Origin: Microbacterium limosum
GTDB lineage: Bacteria; Actinomycetota; Actinomycetes; Actinomycetales; Microbacteriaceae
Assembly: GCF_036324365.1 (NCBI RefSeq)
Contig: NZ_CP137080.1
Coordinates: 2,294,001-2,358,000, forward strand
Direction: 5' to 3'
DNA length: 64,000 nucleotides
Part shown: positions 17,471 through 26,269 of the stretch, one piece after another
Layout of the letters: every line of letters begins with the position of its first letter
How positions within the stretch are numbered: position 1 is the first letter of the stretch
Notes under the pieces: generated by a model
The model's input: only the letters and a program-made list of their open reading frames with translations
What the model was told of the DNA's origin: nothing
Databases searched by the model: none
Translations under genes and position numbers: made by a program

Positions 17471-18103
17471 ATGGCAGAGCGCCCCGCCGACGACCCGAAC
17501 GATCGCATGACGACCGAGCTCGGTCTGCGCATCAGTGCGTTGCGCAAGAAGAAGGGGCTCACCCTCGTCGCCCTCGCCGGACGAACCGGACTCTCGCAAC
17601 CGTTCCTGAGCCAGATCGAACGAGGACGCGCCCGCCCCAGCATGCCCTCGCTCCATCGCCTCGCATCGGCCCTGGACACCACGACACCGGCGCTCCTCTC
17701 GGGCGGCGATCCGGGCACGAGCGCCGCCGCCGAGATCGACACGTCCACCGTCAGCCTGGTCCGCGCCGATCAGGGCTCGATGGCCGTGCAGTCCAACGGG
17801 CAGGCGAAGTCGCTCGTCGCCGGCGAGCGCACGATGTATCCCCTCGAGTTCGTCACGAGCGTCTCGGAATTCGAGGACTACTACCAGCATCCCGGTGCCG
17901 AGTTCATCTACGTCATCTCCGGGCACCTCGAGGTCGACCTCGACGCCGAGGGCGTCCACCGCATCGGCCCCGGCGACACCCTCTATTTCGCCGGAGGCGT
18001 GCGCCACCGGTGGCGCGTCGTCGGCGTCTGGCCCGCACGGCTGCTCGTGACACAGGCGGGGCCTGACGCACAGTCACGAAATATTGCAGAGCCGCATATT
18101 TAA
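17471..18103 (+). CDS. XRE-family regulator with cupin sensor domain
   Basis: The 210-residue protein has an N-terminal helix-turn-helix (LGLRISALRKKKGLTLVALAGRTGLSQPFLSQIERGRARPSM) and a C-terminal cupin (HPGAEFIYVISGHLEVDLDAEG, then GDTLYFAGGVRHRW). Such HTH-cupin proteins sense a small molecule and control adjacent catabolic genes. A GGAGG precedes ATG 17471. AT-rich inverted repeats lie over its 3' end and before the following ABC gene; these are the likely operators, so it probably controls the ABC importer, dehydratase and SDR genes. Confidence 0.88.
   Translation: MAERPADDPNDRMTTELGLRISALRKKKGLTLVALAGRTGLSQPFLSQIERGRARPSMPSLHRLASALDTTTPALLSGGDPGTSAAAEIDTSTVSLVRADQGSMAVQSNGQAKSLVAGERTMYPLEFVTSVSEFEDYYQHPGAEFIYVISGHLEVDLDAEGVHRIGPGDTLYFAGGVRHRWRVVGVWPARLLVTQAGPDAQSRNIAEPHI
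18079..18101. promoter_or_regulatory. AT-rich inverted repeat at the end of the XRE gene
   Basis: AAATAT (18079-18084) and ATATTT (18096-18101) are separated by 11 bases inside the last codons of the regulator gene. The AT content stands out and resembles the stronger site at 18168-18186. Confidence 0.35.
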
Positions 18104-18167
18104 TCACACGCTCCAGCCTTCACACATCGGCAATTGCGGGGTAACAGGCGCGAAACATCCCTGGCAG

Positions 18168-18186
18168 ATATTGATCTAGTCAATAT
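18168..18186. promoter_or_regulatory. Probable operator for the XRE-cupin regulator
   Basis: ATATTGA-TCTAG-TCAATAT is a perfect 7-bp inverted repeat lying 18 bases before the ABC ATPase start. It is AT-rich in a GC-rich genome and ideally placed to control the importer operon. Confidence 0.6.
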
Positions 18187-18203
18187 TTAGCTCGGGAGGA
18201 ACG

Positions 18204-18941
18204 ATGTCCGGCGCCACACTGGAGTTCGACGATGTCGGCATGCGGTTCCCGAACGGGACCGTCGCGCTCGACCACGTCGATCTCACGATCAGCCCCGGCG
18301 AGTTCGTCGCGCTCCTGGGCCCGTCGGGATGCGGGAAGTCCACGCTCCTCCGCCTAGCATCGGGACTCGACAGCGCGTCCTCCGGTCGCACGGTCGTCGG
18401 CACCCAGAACGTCGGATACGTCTTCCAGGACGCGACGCTCCTCCCGTGGCTCACGGTGGCACGCAACGTCGCCCTCTTCGGCGAACTCGAGCGGCTTCCC
18501 CGCGCCGAGATCGAGCGGCGCGTCTCCACCTCCCTCGAGCTCGTCGGGCTCGCGTCCTTCGCGGAGCACCTCCCGCACCAGCTATCGGGAGGCATGCGCA
18601 TGCGCGCGTCGCTCGCGCGCTCGCTCGTGAACAACCCCTCGCTCTTCCTCTTCGACGAGCCCTTCGGAGCGCTCGACGAGTTCACCCGGGAGAAGCTCAA
18701 CGACGATGTCCGCTCCCTGTGGCGCGAGGAGCGGTTCACGGGCGTCTTCGTCACCCACTCGATCGCCGAAGCCGTCTACATGGCCACGCGGGTCGTGGTG
18801 ATGGGCGCCGCGCCCGGCCGGATCATCGGCGAGTTCGCCGTTCCCTTCGGCGACCACCGCGACGAGCACACGCGGTACTCGCCCGAGTTCGCCCGCCTCT
18901 CCTCCGACATCTCCGACCTGCTGAAGGGGGCGATGGCATGA
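18204..18941 (+). CDS. ABC importer ATP-binding subunit (NitT/TauT/SsuB-like)
   Basis: The 245-residue ATPase has Walker A GPSGCGKST, Q-loop GYVFQDATLLPW, signature LSGGMRMRASLARSL, Walker B LFLFDEPFGALDE and switch His in VFVTHSIAEA. Closest in type to SsuB/TauB importers for sulfonates, taurine or pyrimidine precursors. GGGAGG lies before ATG 18204; the stop overlaps the permease ATG. It powers uptake with the permease and lipoprotein that follow. Confidence 0.92.
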   Translation: MSGATLEFDDVGMRFPNGTVALDHVDLTISPGEFVALLGPSGCGKSTLLRLASGLDSASSGRTVVGTQNVGYVFQDATLLPWLTVARNVALFGELERLPRAEIERRVSTSLELVGLASFAEHLPHQLSGGMRMRASLARSLVNNPSLFLFDEPFGALDEFTREKLNDDVRSLWREERFTGVFVTHSIAEAVYMATRVVVMGAAPGRIIGEFAVPFGDHRDEHTRYSPEFARLSSDISDLLKGAMA

Positions 18942-19726
18942 CGCGCCGCACCTGGATCTCCATCCTCATGCCGGTCGGTTTCGCCGCAGCCGTCCTGGCG
19001 CTCTGGTACATCACGAGCGCTTTCCTCCTCACCCCCTCCAAGCGGTTCATCCTCCCGATGCCGCACGAGATCGTCGTCGTGGCGTTCCTCGATCCCGAGA
19101 ACCTGCTCGACCTGCTCCGCCAGCTCGGCACCTCCGCGCTCGTCGCGATGTCGGGTCTCGCGATCGCGGCGGCCATCGGCATCCTGACCGCCGTCCTGAT
19201 GAGTCAGTCGAAATGGGTCGAGACGACGCTCTACCCCTACGCGGTCGCCCTTCAGAGCGTGCCGATCCTCGCACTGGTGCCCCTCATCGCGTTCGCGCTC
19301 GGCTACGGCTTCGGCAGCCGCATCCTGGTCGTCATCCTCATCTCGATCTTCCCGATCATCACGAACACCCTGTTCGGTCTGCACTCCGCCAGCCCTCAGA
19401 TGAAAGACCTCTTCCGGCTGAAGAAGGCCAGTCGCTGGACGGTCATGACGCGACTGCAGTTCCCCGCTGCGCTGCCCGCGCTCTTCACCGGCCTGCGGAT
19501 CTCGGCGGGCATGGCGGTGGTCGGCGCAATCGTCGCCGACTTCTTCTTCCGCAAGGGCGAGTCGGGGATCGGGCTCGCGATCGACACGTACCGCAACCTC
19601 CTCAACGGCGAGATGCTCTACGGCGCCATCATCCTCGCCTCGCTGCTCGGGCTCGCCGCCTTCTGGCTGTTCGGGCTCCTCTCCCGCCTCGTCGTGGGCA
19701 AGTGGTACCAGCCCGACCGCCGATGA
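18938..19726 (+). CDS. ABC importer permease subunit
   Basis: A 262-residue membrane protein with about six transmembrane segments and the EAA-like coupling loop (MKDLFRLKKASRWTVMTRLQFPAALPALFTGLRIS) that docks the ATPase. It belongs to the BPD-type permeases of the NitT/TauT class. Its ATG overlaps the ATPase stop by four bases. Confidence 0.9.
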   Translation: MTRRTWISILMPVGFAAAVLALWYITSAFLLTPSKRFILPMPHEIVVVAFLDPENLLDLLRQLGTSALVAMSGLAIAAAIGILTAVLMSQSKWVETTLYPYAVALQSVPILALVPLIAFALGYGFGSRILVVILISIFPIITNTLFGLHSASPQMKDLFRLKKASRWTVMTRLQFPAALPALFTGLRISAGMAVVGAIVADFFFRKGESGIGLAIDTYRNLLNGEMLYGAIILASLLGLAAFWLFGLLSRLVVGKWYQPDRR

Positions 19727-19775
19727 CCTCCTCCTACACCGCCCCGCCCGAATCACCCGACACCTGGAGCACACC

Positions 19776-20924
19776 ATGAACAGATCACGCCCCCTCCTCG
19801 CGGCCCTCGGAGCCGGCATCGCCGTCACACTCGGCCTCGCCGGCTGCGCCGGATCGGAGACGACCGCCGAGAACGCCGTGGCAGCCGGCGGCGAGGGCGC
19901 GCTGAGCGCCTGCCCCGCCACGGTCGTCCTGCAGACCAACTGGTTCCCCGAGCCCGAGCACTCCGCCGCCTACGCCCTGATCGATCCGGCCGAGGCGACG
20001 ACCGACCCCGATGCGGGGATCTACTCCGGTCCCGCGATCGCCGACCCCTCGATCACGATCGAGGTTCGCTCGGGCGGACCCTTCATCGGTTTCCAGCAGT
20101 CCACCGCGCTGCTGTACTCCGACGACTCGATCATGCTCGCGATGATCGACACCGACGAGTCGGTCAAGCTCTCGGCCGACCAGCCGACGAAGGCCGTGTA
20201 CACGCCGCTGCAGGTCAACCCTCAGATCCTCCTGTGGGATCCGGAGCGCTACTCCTTCGACGAGATCTCGGACATCGGCGAGAGCGATGCGACGGTGCTG
20301 TACTTCCAGGGCGCGACCTACATGGACTACCTCATCGCCCAGGGCGACGTGCGCGCCGACCAGGTCGATGGCTCCTTCGACGGATCGGTCACGCGCCTCG
20401 TCGCCGACGAGCCCGTCGTCATGCAGGGCTACATCACGCAGGAGCCGTACCGCCTGAAGGTGGACTTCCCCGACTACGGTCGCGATGTCGACTCCTTCCT
20501 CATCGCCGACTCCGGGTACGACATCTACCCGGCCGCGTGGTCGGGCAAGCCCGAGGTCGTCGAAGCTCAGTCGGACTGCCTCGCCCAGCTGGTGCCCGCC
20601 ATGCAGCAGGCGCAGATCGACTACATGGACGACCCCGAGCCGGTCAACCAGGCGATCTCCGACTATCTCGTCGAGATCGACCAGTTCTTCCAGGTCACGC
20701 CCGAGCTCGGCGCCGAGATCCACCGCGTCATGCAGGACGAGGGAATCGTCGCCGACGGCACCGATGGCGTGTTCGGCTCCTTCGACGCGGAGCGGATGGA
20801 GCGGATGACGGCCCTCTTGGCCGACATCTACGCCGACTCCGGTGTCGAGGTCGCCGAGGGCCTGACCGCCGAAGACATCTACACGAACGAGTTCCTCGAC
20901 TCGAGCATCAGCTACGGCCGGTGA
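19776..20924 (+). CDS. ABC importer substrate-binding lipoprotein
   Basis: A 382-residue protein with a lipoprotein signal peptide; the lipobox LAGC places the lipidated Cys at residue 24. The mature part (TVVLQTNWFPEPEHSAAYALI) is of the NMT1/THI5-like periplasmic-binding type, as expected with this ABC class. Two Cys follow in the mature domain (near 47 and 268), which could form a disulfide. The ligand is not evident; the next two genes suggest a sugar acid. Confidence 0.85.
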   Translation: MNRSRPLLAALGAGIAVTLGLAGCAGSETTAENAVAAGGEGALSACPATVVLQTNWFPEPEHSAAYALIDPAEATTDPDAGIYSGPAIADPSITIEVRSGGPFIGFQQSTALLYSDDSIMLAMIDTDESVKLSADQPTKAVYTPLQVNPQILLWDPERYSFDEISDIGESDATVLYFQGATYMDYLIAQGDVRADQVDGSFDGSVTRLVADEPVVMQGYITQEPYRLKVDFPDYGRDVDSFLIADSGYDIYPAAWSGKPEVVEAQSDCLAQLVPAMQQAQIDYMDDPEPVNQAISDYLVEIDQFFQVTPELGAEIHRVMQDEGIVADGTDGVFGSFDAERMERMTALLADIYADSGVEVAEGLTAEDIYTNEFLDSSISYGR

Positions 20925-21000
20925 TCACGCGGGGCGGGCAACGACGCGAGCCGCCGCCCGCCCCCTCGACCGACCCCTCACCACACGGAAAGCAGTACCC

Positions 21001-22116
21001 ATGACCATCGCCTCCGTCACCGCCCACCCCCTCCGACTCGAGACCGACTACGCCGCGATGACGCTCTTCCTCGTGCGCGTCGAGACCGCCGACGGCGCCG
21101 TGGGCTGGGGCGAGAGCTGCGACAGCTTCGGCATCTCGTACCCCACCGTGCTCGCCCGTTTCGTGGAGGACGTCTGGGCGCCGGCCGTCACGGGACTGCC
21201 CGCCAGGGACGCTCTCGATGCGCTGCGGAAGACCCGCGGTGCCGTCGCCCGGACCCTGGGGTTCAGCCACTCCGCCGCCCAGTCCCTCAGCGCGGTGGAT
21301 ATCGCCCTGCGAGACGCGCTGGGGCGCAGCGAGGGGCGCTCGGTCTCCGCCGAGATCGGCCGCCGCACCGACACTCTGCGCGTCTACGCGGGCAACAGTC
21401 ACTTCCTCGAGTCGCGCAGCGCAGACGCGCACGTCGAGCTGCTCGGTCCGCTGCTGGATCGGGGGGTGGACAGCGTGAAGATGAGAATCGGCCCCGATTG
21501 GCGCACGGCCATGCGCGTCCTCGGGGATCTGAGGCAGCTGCTCCCCCAGATCGACCTGATGGTCGACGGCAGCGAACTCTTCTCGGTCGCCGAGGCGATC
21601 GAGATGGCGCACCGACTCGCGGATCTGAACATCAGCTGGTTTGAGGAGCCCGTGCCGGCGACGCGCATGGGCGCGATCTCGCGCATCGCCGCGGCATCCC
21701 CCGTGCCTCTCGCCTATGGCGAGCACCTCTTCAGCTCCGAGCACATGCTCGACACCCTCGATGCGGCCGCGGTCTCGGTCATCCAGCCCGACGCCTCGAT
21801 CTGCGGCGGCGTCGAGGACGCCCGACAGATGGCCCTGACGGCGCAGGGCCGCGGTGCCCGCGTCGTGATGCACCTCCACGGCAGCCCCGTGACCCTCGCA
21901 GCGAACGCCCTCGTCGCGGCGAGCGTCCCCGGCGTCGACCTGATCGAGTACCCCTTCCACCTCTCCCCCATGCTCGATCGAGTGGCGCCGGGCTGCGGAT
22001 TCGATGTCGCGTCGATCGTCGACGGCCGGATCTCGGTGCCCCGGGGCCCCGGCCTCGGCCTGCAGCTCGATCTCGACGTGATCGAGGCGGGCCGACGAGC
22101 GTTCGCCGACGCGTGA
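21001..22116 (+). CDS. Enolase-superfamily acid-sugar dehydratase/racemase (mandelate racemase type)
   Basis: A 371-residue TIM-barrel enzyme. The second-strand base motif is Lys-Met-Arg (SVKMRIG), metal ligands are Asp in LMVDGSE, Glu in SWFEEPVP and Glu in LAYGEHLF, and a His in VMHLHGSP with Asp in VIQPDASICGG forms the His-Asp dyad of the mandelate-racemase subgroup. Such enzymes remove an alpha proton from carboxylates, usually to dehydrate aldonic or uronic acids. It follows the ABC importer, so its substrate is probably what the importer brings in. Exact specificity cannot be read from motifs. Confidence 0.82.
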   Translation: MTIASVTAHPLRLETDYAAMTLFLVRVETADGAVGWGESCDSFGISYPTVLARFVEDVWAPAVTGLPARDALDALRKTRGAVARTLGFSHSAAQSLSAVDIALRDALGRSEGRSVSAEIGRRTDTLRVYAGNSHFLESRSADAHVELLGPLLDRGVDSVKMRIGPDWRTAMRVLGDLRQLLPQIDLMVDGSELFSVAEAIEMAHRLADLNISWFEEPVPATRMGAISRIAAASPVPLAYGEHLFSSEHMLDTLDAAAVSVIQPDASICGGVEDARQMALTAQGRGARVVMHLHGSPVTLAANALVAASVPGVDLIEYPFHLSPMLDRVAPGCGFDVASIVDGRISVPRGPGLGLQLDLDVIEAGRRAFADA

Positions 22117-22126
22117 GGATGATGAG

Positions 22127-23023
22127 ATGACGTCGTCGCCCCAGAGGATCCTCGTCACCGGATGCCGCGGCAAGGTCGGTCGCGCCGCCGTGCTGGCACT
22201 GCGCGCCGCCGGCCACGACGTGCGGGGAACCGATCTCGGCCGCCCCGTCTACGACGTGGACGAGTCGGACCCGGTCCCTTACGTCCAGGCCGACCTGACG
22301 GATGCGGGTGACGCGTTCGCCGTGATCCGTGACGTCGACGTCGTCGTGCACACGGCGGGCATCCCGGAGCCGACGAAGAACGTCGCGCATGCCGTGTTCC
22401 TCACGAACGTGTCGTCGACGTTCAACGTCGTGGAGGCGGTGGCGGCCCGCGGCATCCCGCGGCTGATCAATCTGTCGAGCGACTCGGTATCGGGCATGAC
22501 GTGGGCGCTCCGACCGTTCGTGGGCGCCTTCTGCCCCATCGACGAGACGCACCCCGACCTCGCGCACGACGCCTACGGCATGTCCAAGCGCGTGACGGAG
22601 ATGCTGTGCGACGCGCTCGTCGCGCGCACCGACGCGACCGCGGTGTCGATACGCCCGACGTGGGTGCTCACCCCCGAGTCCTACGCATCGAACCTCCGGC
22701 CGTTCTTCGCCGATCCCGACCTTCCGAGCGCCGTGTTCTGGGCCTACATCGACGTGCGCGACCTGGCCGACCTGGTCGTCGCGTGCGTCGAGACCCCGAC
22801 GCCAGGCCACGAGGTCGTGTACGCCGCGGCAGCCGACAACATCGGCGGCCGCGACCTGCTCGCCGAGGTCGAGCGCCTGCACCCCGAGGTGGAGAGACGC
22901 ACGGTGTCACGGGCGGATGCCAGCGGCATCGACTCGTCGAAGGCGCACCGCCTCTTCGGCTGGGCCCCCACTCGGTCCTGGCGCGACCACCTCGACGAGC
23001 GCGGCGAACCGCTCCGCGGCTAG
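22127..23023 (+). CDS. NAD-dependent epimerase/dehydratase-family SDR (uronate-dehydrogenase-like)
   Basis: A 298-residue extended SDR with TGCRGKVGRA at the N-terminus and catalytic Tyr-x3-Lys in DAYGMSKRV. Size and the pattern VVHTAGIPEP ... TNVSSTFNVVEAV resemble uronate/hexose dehydrogenases. It starts ten bases after the dehydratase stop and is likely the second catabolic step. The general family is sure; the substrate is inferred from context. Confidence 0.8.
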   Translation: MTSSPQRILVTGCRGKVGRAAVLALRAAGHDVRGTDLGRPVYDVDESDPVPYVQADLTDAGDAFAVIRDVDVVVHTAGIPEPTKNVAHAVFLTNVSSTFNVVEAVAARGIPRLINLSSDSVSGMTWALRPFVGAFCPIDETHPDLAHDAYGMSKRVTEMLCDALVARTDATAVSIRPTWVLTPESYASNLRPFFADPDLPSAVFWAYIDVRDLADLVVACVETPTPGHEVVYAAAADNIGGRDLLAEVERLHPEVERRTVSRADASGIDSSKAHRLFGWAPTRSWRDHLDERGEPLRG

Positions 23024-23026
23024 ATC

Positions 23027-23232
23027 ATCGGCATCGCGTTCGTCATGGGCCTCAAAAACTTCGTGTCCGCCTTCCTCAGCACCTATCCCGCTGTCCTGTT
23101 CGCCGCGACACAGCATTGACCCATCCCGGCATGGCGATGCTGGTCGCGGTGATGCGGACGCTGCTCACGCAGGCGATCGATCGCGAAGCCGAGGCTCGCG
23201 CCCTCCGCTCCGAGCTCGACGAGGTGATCTGA
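23027..23232 (+). pseudogene. Remnants of membrane-protein genes, including a DUF2975-like tail
   Basis: Two short pieces are visible. From 23027 about 30 hydrophobic codons (IIGIAFVMGLKNFVSAFL) end at a stop near 23119. From ATG 23131, 33 codons (MAMLVAVMRTLLTQAIDREAEARALRSELDEVI) look like the C-terminus of DUF2975 membrane proteins, which are typically followed by a small XRE gene exactly as here. No complete gene can be assembled, so the upstream part appears deleted. Confidence 0.5.
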
Positions 23233-23453
23233 TGCCGATCGTCGTGGACATCGACGTGATGCTCGCGCGCCGCAAGATGTCTGTCGGCACGCTCGCCGAC
23301 CTCGTGGGGGTCACTCCCGCCAACCTCGCAGTCCTCAAGAACGGCCGCGCGCGAGCGGTGCGCTTCTCGACCCTCGACGCGCTGTGCGAAGCACTGGACT
23401 GCCAGCCGGGCGACCTCCTGCGGTGGGAGGCACCCGCGCCGGGCGGGATGTGA
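23232..23453 (+). CDS. Small XRE-type helix-turn-helix regulator
   Basis: A 73-residue Cro/CI-like protein (MPIVVDIDVMLARRKMSVGTLADLVGVTPANLAVLKNGRARAVRFSTL...) of the type that partners DUF2975 membrane proteins. ATG 23232 overlaps the stop of the DUF2975-like remnant by one base. With its partner truncated, it may be an orphan. The stop lies ten bases from the convergent monooxygenase gene. Confidence 0.8.
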   Translation: MPIVVDIDVMLARRKMSVGTLADLVGVTPANLAVLKNGRARAVRFSTLDALCEALDCQPGDLLRWEAPAPGGM

Positions 23454-23463
23454 TTCGCGAGGC

Positions 23464-24831
23464 TCACGCGAACGTGCGCGCCTCCTGCCGGAACGCCGCC
23501 CCGGGGTGGGTGTCCGGCAGGCGCGCCTGCCCCTCGCCGAAGAGGTGCTCCCGCAGCGTGCCGCCCGGCAGGTCGTCCTTGATCACGCCTCGCCGCCGCA
23601 ACTCCGGCATCACCTTCTCGAAGAACAGGTCGTGCCCGCCGTCGGGATCGGGCTGCACCAGGAAGCCGTCGGCATCCGTCTCCTCGATGAGCGCGAGCGC
23701 CTGGTCGACCGCCTGCTCGACGGTGCCGAGGAACGGCTTGCCCATGACGCCGTTCGCACGGAACTCCTCCAGGATCTCGCGCACCGTGGGCGCGTCGGGC
23801 CCGAGGAATCGTTCCACGTTGGTGCGGCCGTTGTCGGTGTCCGCGGCGCTCGCCGGCATCGGCTTGTCGAGATCGAGCGAGAGCAGGTCGATGCCCGTGA
23901 AGTAGGCGTAGGTCGTCGCGGCGAACTCGAGGGAGATCTCGGCGATCTGCGCCTCGTGGGCCGCGATCGCCTCCTCCTCGGTGTCGGCGACGCGGAAGGT
24001 CCCCGCGATCAGGCACTTCACGGCGTCGCGCCCGCGCCCCTTCGCCTCGGATCGGCGGCGGATGTCGCCGATCTGCTCGGCGAGCGCCTTCGACTCGGCG
24101 GCGAGGAAGACGGCCTCGGCGTACGTCGCGGCGAGCTCGCGGCCCGCGCTCGACGCCCCGGCCTGGAACAGCGTCGGTGTCACCTGAGGCGAGGGGGGCG
24201 TCACGAGCACGCCCCGCGACGAGAAGAAGGGTCCGTCGTGCACGACCTCCCGCACCCGCTCGGGGTCGGCCCACACCGCGGTCGCCGCATCCCGCACGAA
24301 GGCGTCGTCGGCCCAGCACCCCTCCCAGAGCTTCAGCGAAAGCTGCACGTGGTCGTCCGCGAGCGCGTACCGGTCGTCGTGCGGCATGAGTGGTTCGCCG
24401 AAGAGCAGCGCGGAGCCCGCCTGCGCCGACCCCGTGACGATGTTCCAGCCGATGCGACCCTTCGAGAGGTGGTCGAGCGTGCGGTACTGGCGGGCGACGA
24501 TGGGGGGCTTCTCCGCCATGGTCGAGACCGTCGTGACGAGTCCGAGCGTGGAGGTCGCGGCGGCGAGCGCCGACATGAGCATCTGCGAGTCGACGGTCGA
24601 GAACTGCACGTCGCGCTCGACCGCCGTCGGCACCACCGTCCCGCCCAGAGTGGGGTAGCCGTACGAATCGGCCAGGAAGAGGAAGTCGGCCCCCGCCGCC
24701 TCGCACTTCCGTGCCAGATCGATCCAGTAGTCGAGGTCGGTGAAGTTGGGCTCGTGCTCCCGCCCGGGGATCTTCCACGTGCCGCGGGCGCGCCCGTTCT
24801 GGAACATCCCGATCGCCAGCTTCTTGGTCAT
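23464..24831 (-). CDS. FMN-dependent monooxygenase, NtaA/SnaA/DszA family (LLM 1)
   Basis: A 455-residue bacterial-luciferase-like flavin monooxygenase. Family marks are FLFLADSYGYP, TLDHLSKGRIGWNIVTG and the C-terminal DADGFLVQPDPDG. Enzymes of this type use FMNH2 from a separate reductase to oxidise C-S or C-N bonds (nitrilotriacetate, dibenzothiophene sulfone, N-acetyl-S-cysteine adducts). Its start overlaps the stop of LLM 2 by four bases. The two proteins are clearly paralogous. A flavin reductase that could supply FMNH2 is encoded at 36844-37398. Confidence 0.88.
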   Translation of the reverse strand: MTKKLAIGMFQNGRARGTWKIPGREHEPNFTDLDYWIDLARKCEAAGADFLFLADSYGYPTLGGTVVPTAVERDVQFSTVDSQMLMSALAAATSTLGLVTTVSTMAEKPPIVARQYRTLDHLSKGRIGWNIVTGSAQAGSALLFGEPLMPHDDRYALADDHVQLSLKLWEGCWADDAFVRDAATAVWADPERVREVVHDGPFFSSRGVLVTPPSPQVTPTLFQAGASSAGRELAATYAEAVFLAAESKALAEQIGDIRRRSEAKGRGRDAVKCLIAGTFRVADTEEEAIAAHEAQIAEISLEFAATTYAYFTGIDLLSLDLDKPMPASAADTDNGRTNVERFLGPDAPTVREILEEFRANGVMGKPFLGTVEQAVDQALALIEETDADGFLVQPDPDGGHDLFFEKVMPELRRRGVIKDDLPGGTLREHLFGEGQARLPDTHPGAAFRQEARTFA

Positions 24832-26201
24832 GCGAACACGCTCCGCTCCGAAAGGTCGCGTCGATACGCGGCACCGGGATGCTCGGGGGCCAGGTACGGC
24901 GACCCGCTTCCGGACAGCCGTTCGCGCAGGGTCATGGGGTGCCGGTCCGTCTCCACGAGGTCGCGTGCGCGCAGCTCCGGCATGACGAGGTCGAGGAAGC
25001 TGTCGAAGGTGCCCGTGTGGTCGGGCTGCACGAGGAAGCCGTCGGCATCCGTCGCCTCGATCGCCGCCTGCGCCTGATCGACGACCTGGCTCGCGTCACC
25101 GATGAACGGCGCCCCCATCACGCTGTTGCGCTGGAACTCCTCGAGGATCTCCCGCACGGTGGGAGCGTCCGGACCGAGGAACCGCTCGACGTTCGTGCGG
25201 CCCGTCTGCGTGAGGGCGGCGTCGACGTCCAAGGGCTTGTCGGGGTCCATCGCGGAGAGGTCGAGCCCCGTGAAGAAGGCATAGGATGCCGCGGCGTCAT
25301 CGAGCGATCGCGTGCCGGTCGAGCGGTCGCGCAGGGCGCGGGCCTCGGCATCCGTCCCTGCGACGACGAAGGTGCCTGCGATCAGGCACCGGATCGACCG
25401 GGGATCCCGCCCGTACTCCTCGGCGCGCCGCCGGATGTCGGCGATCTGCGCCGCGAGCGCCGGCACCTCCGCGGCGAGGAAGACGGCCTCGGCGTAGCGC
25501 GCGGCCAGGTCGCGCCCGGGGGCGGAGGCCCCGGCCTGGAAGAGCATGGGGGTGCGCTGCGGGCCGGGCGGCACCGTGAGGATGCCGCGCGAGGAGAAGT
25601 GCGGCCCGTCGTGCGAGATCTCGCGCACGCGATCGGGGTCGGCGTAGACGCCCGCCTCCCGGTCGACGACGAGGCCGCCCTCGTCCCAGCATCCCTCCCA
25701 GAGCTTCAGCGACAGGTCGACGTGGTCGGCGGCGATCTCATACCGCTTGTCGTGTTCGGTCATGGGCAGCCCGAACAGGCGCGCGGAGGCGTTCTGCCCC
25801 GCTCCCGTGACGATGTTCCAGCCGATCCGGCCGTTCGTCATGTGGTCGAGCGTCGCCATCTTGCGCGCCACCATCGGCGGCTTCTCGACCGTCGTCGAGA
25901 GGGTCGTCACGAGCCCCAGGCGTTCGGTCACGGCCGCGAGAGCCGGGAGGATCATCGTCGGATCGGCCTTGGGGAACTGCACCCCGCCGCGCAGCGCCGT
26001 GGCGGGGATCCCCTCACCCACGACGGGGTAGCCGTAGTCGTCGGCGAAGAAGAGGAAGTCTACGCCGGCCTCCTCGCAGCGGCGGGCCATGGTGAGCCAG
26101 TGTCCCAGGTCGAGGAAGTCCGTCGCGGTGTTCTCGGGGAGCTTCCACGCCCCCATCAGGCCCGCGCACTGGAACATCCCGATCTTCCACGGAGCCGTCA
26201 T
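24828..26201 (-). CDS. FMN-dependent monooxygenase, NtaA/SnaA/DszA family (LLM 2)
   Basis: A 457-residue paralogue of LLM 1 (FLFFADDYGYP, TLDHMTNGRIGWNIVTGAGQ, DADGFLVQPDHTG). It is the first gene of a two-gene unit; 28-40 bases before its ATG is a palindrome that recurs in front of the ABC operon at 32.8 kb. Probably controlled by the TetR regulator encoded just upstream. Substrate unknown. Confidence 0.88.
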   Translation of the reverse strand: MTAPWKIGMFQCAGLMGAWKLPENTATDFLDLGHWLTMARRCEEAGVDFLFFADDYGYPVVGEGIPATALRGGVQFPKADPTMILPALAAVTERLGLVTTLSTTVEKPPMVARKMATLDHMTNGRIGWNIVTGAGQNASARLFGLPMTEHDKRYEIAADHVDLSLKLWEGCWDEGGLVVDREAGVYADPDRVREISHDGPHFSSRGILTVPPGPQRTPMLFQAGASAPGRDLAARYAEAVFLAAEVPALAAQIADIRRRAEEYGRDPRSIRCLIAGTFVVAGTDAEARALRDRSTGTRSLDDAAASYAFFTGLDLSAMDPDKPLDVDAALTQTGRTNVERFLGPDAPTVREILEEFQRNSVMGAPFIGDASQVVDQAQAAIEATDADGFLVQPDHTGTFDSFLDLVMPELRARDLVETDRHPMTLRERLSGSGSPYLAPEHPGAAYRRDLSERSVFA

Positions 26202-26222
26202 CCGGCCACCCCCTGCACTGTA

Positions 26223-26241
26223 AGTGAACTGAACAGTTCAG
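26223..26241. promoter_or_regulatory. Probable TetR operator, copy A
   Basis: TGAACT-GAAC-AGTTCA is a perfect 6-bp inverted repeat (26225-26240) within the 68-bp gap between the TetR gene and LLM 2. Including flanks, 14 of 18 positions match 32911-32928. Confidence 0.65.
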
Positions 26242-26269
26242 ACTGTACGAGGGGTTTGTTACGAGGGTG

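Noticed and set aside
23464..26201. LLM 1 and LLM 2 as a very recent tandem duplication
   Set aside because: The proteins are clearly paralogous but differ through their length, so the duplication is old.
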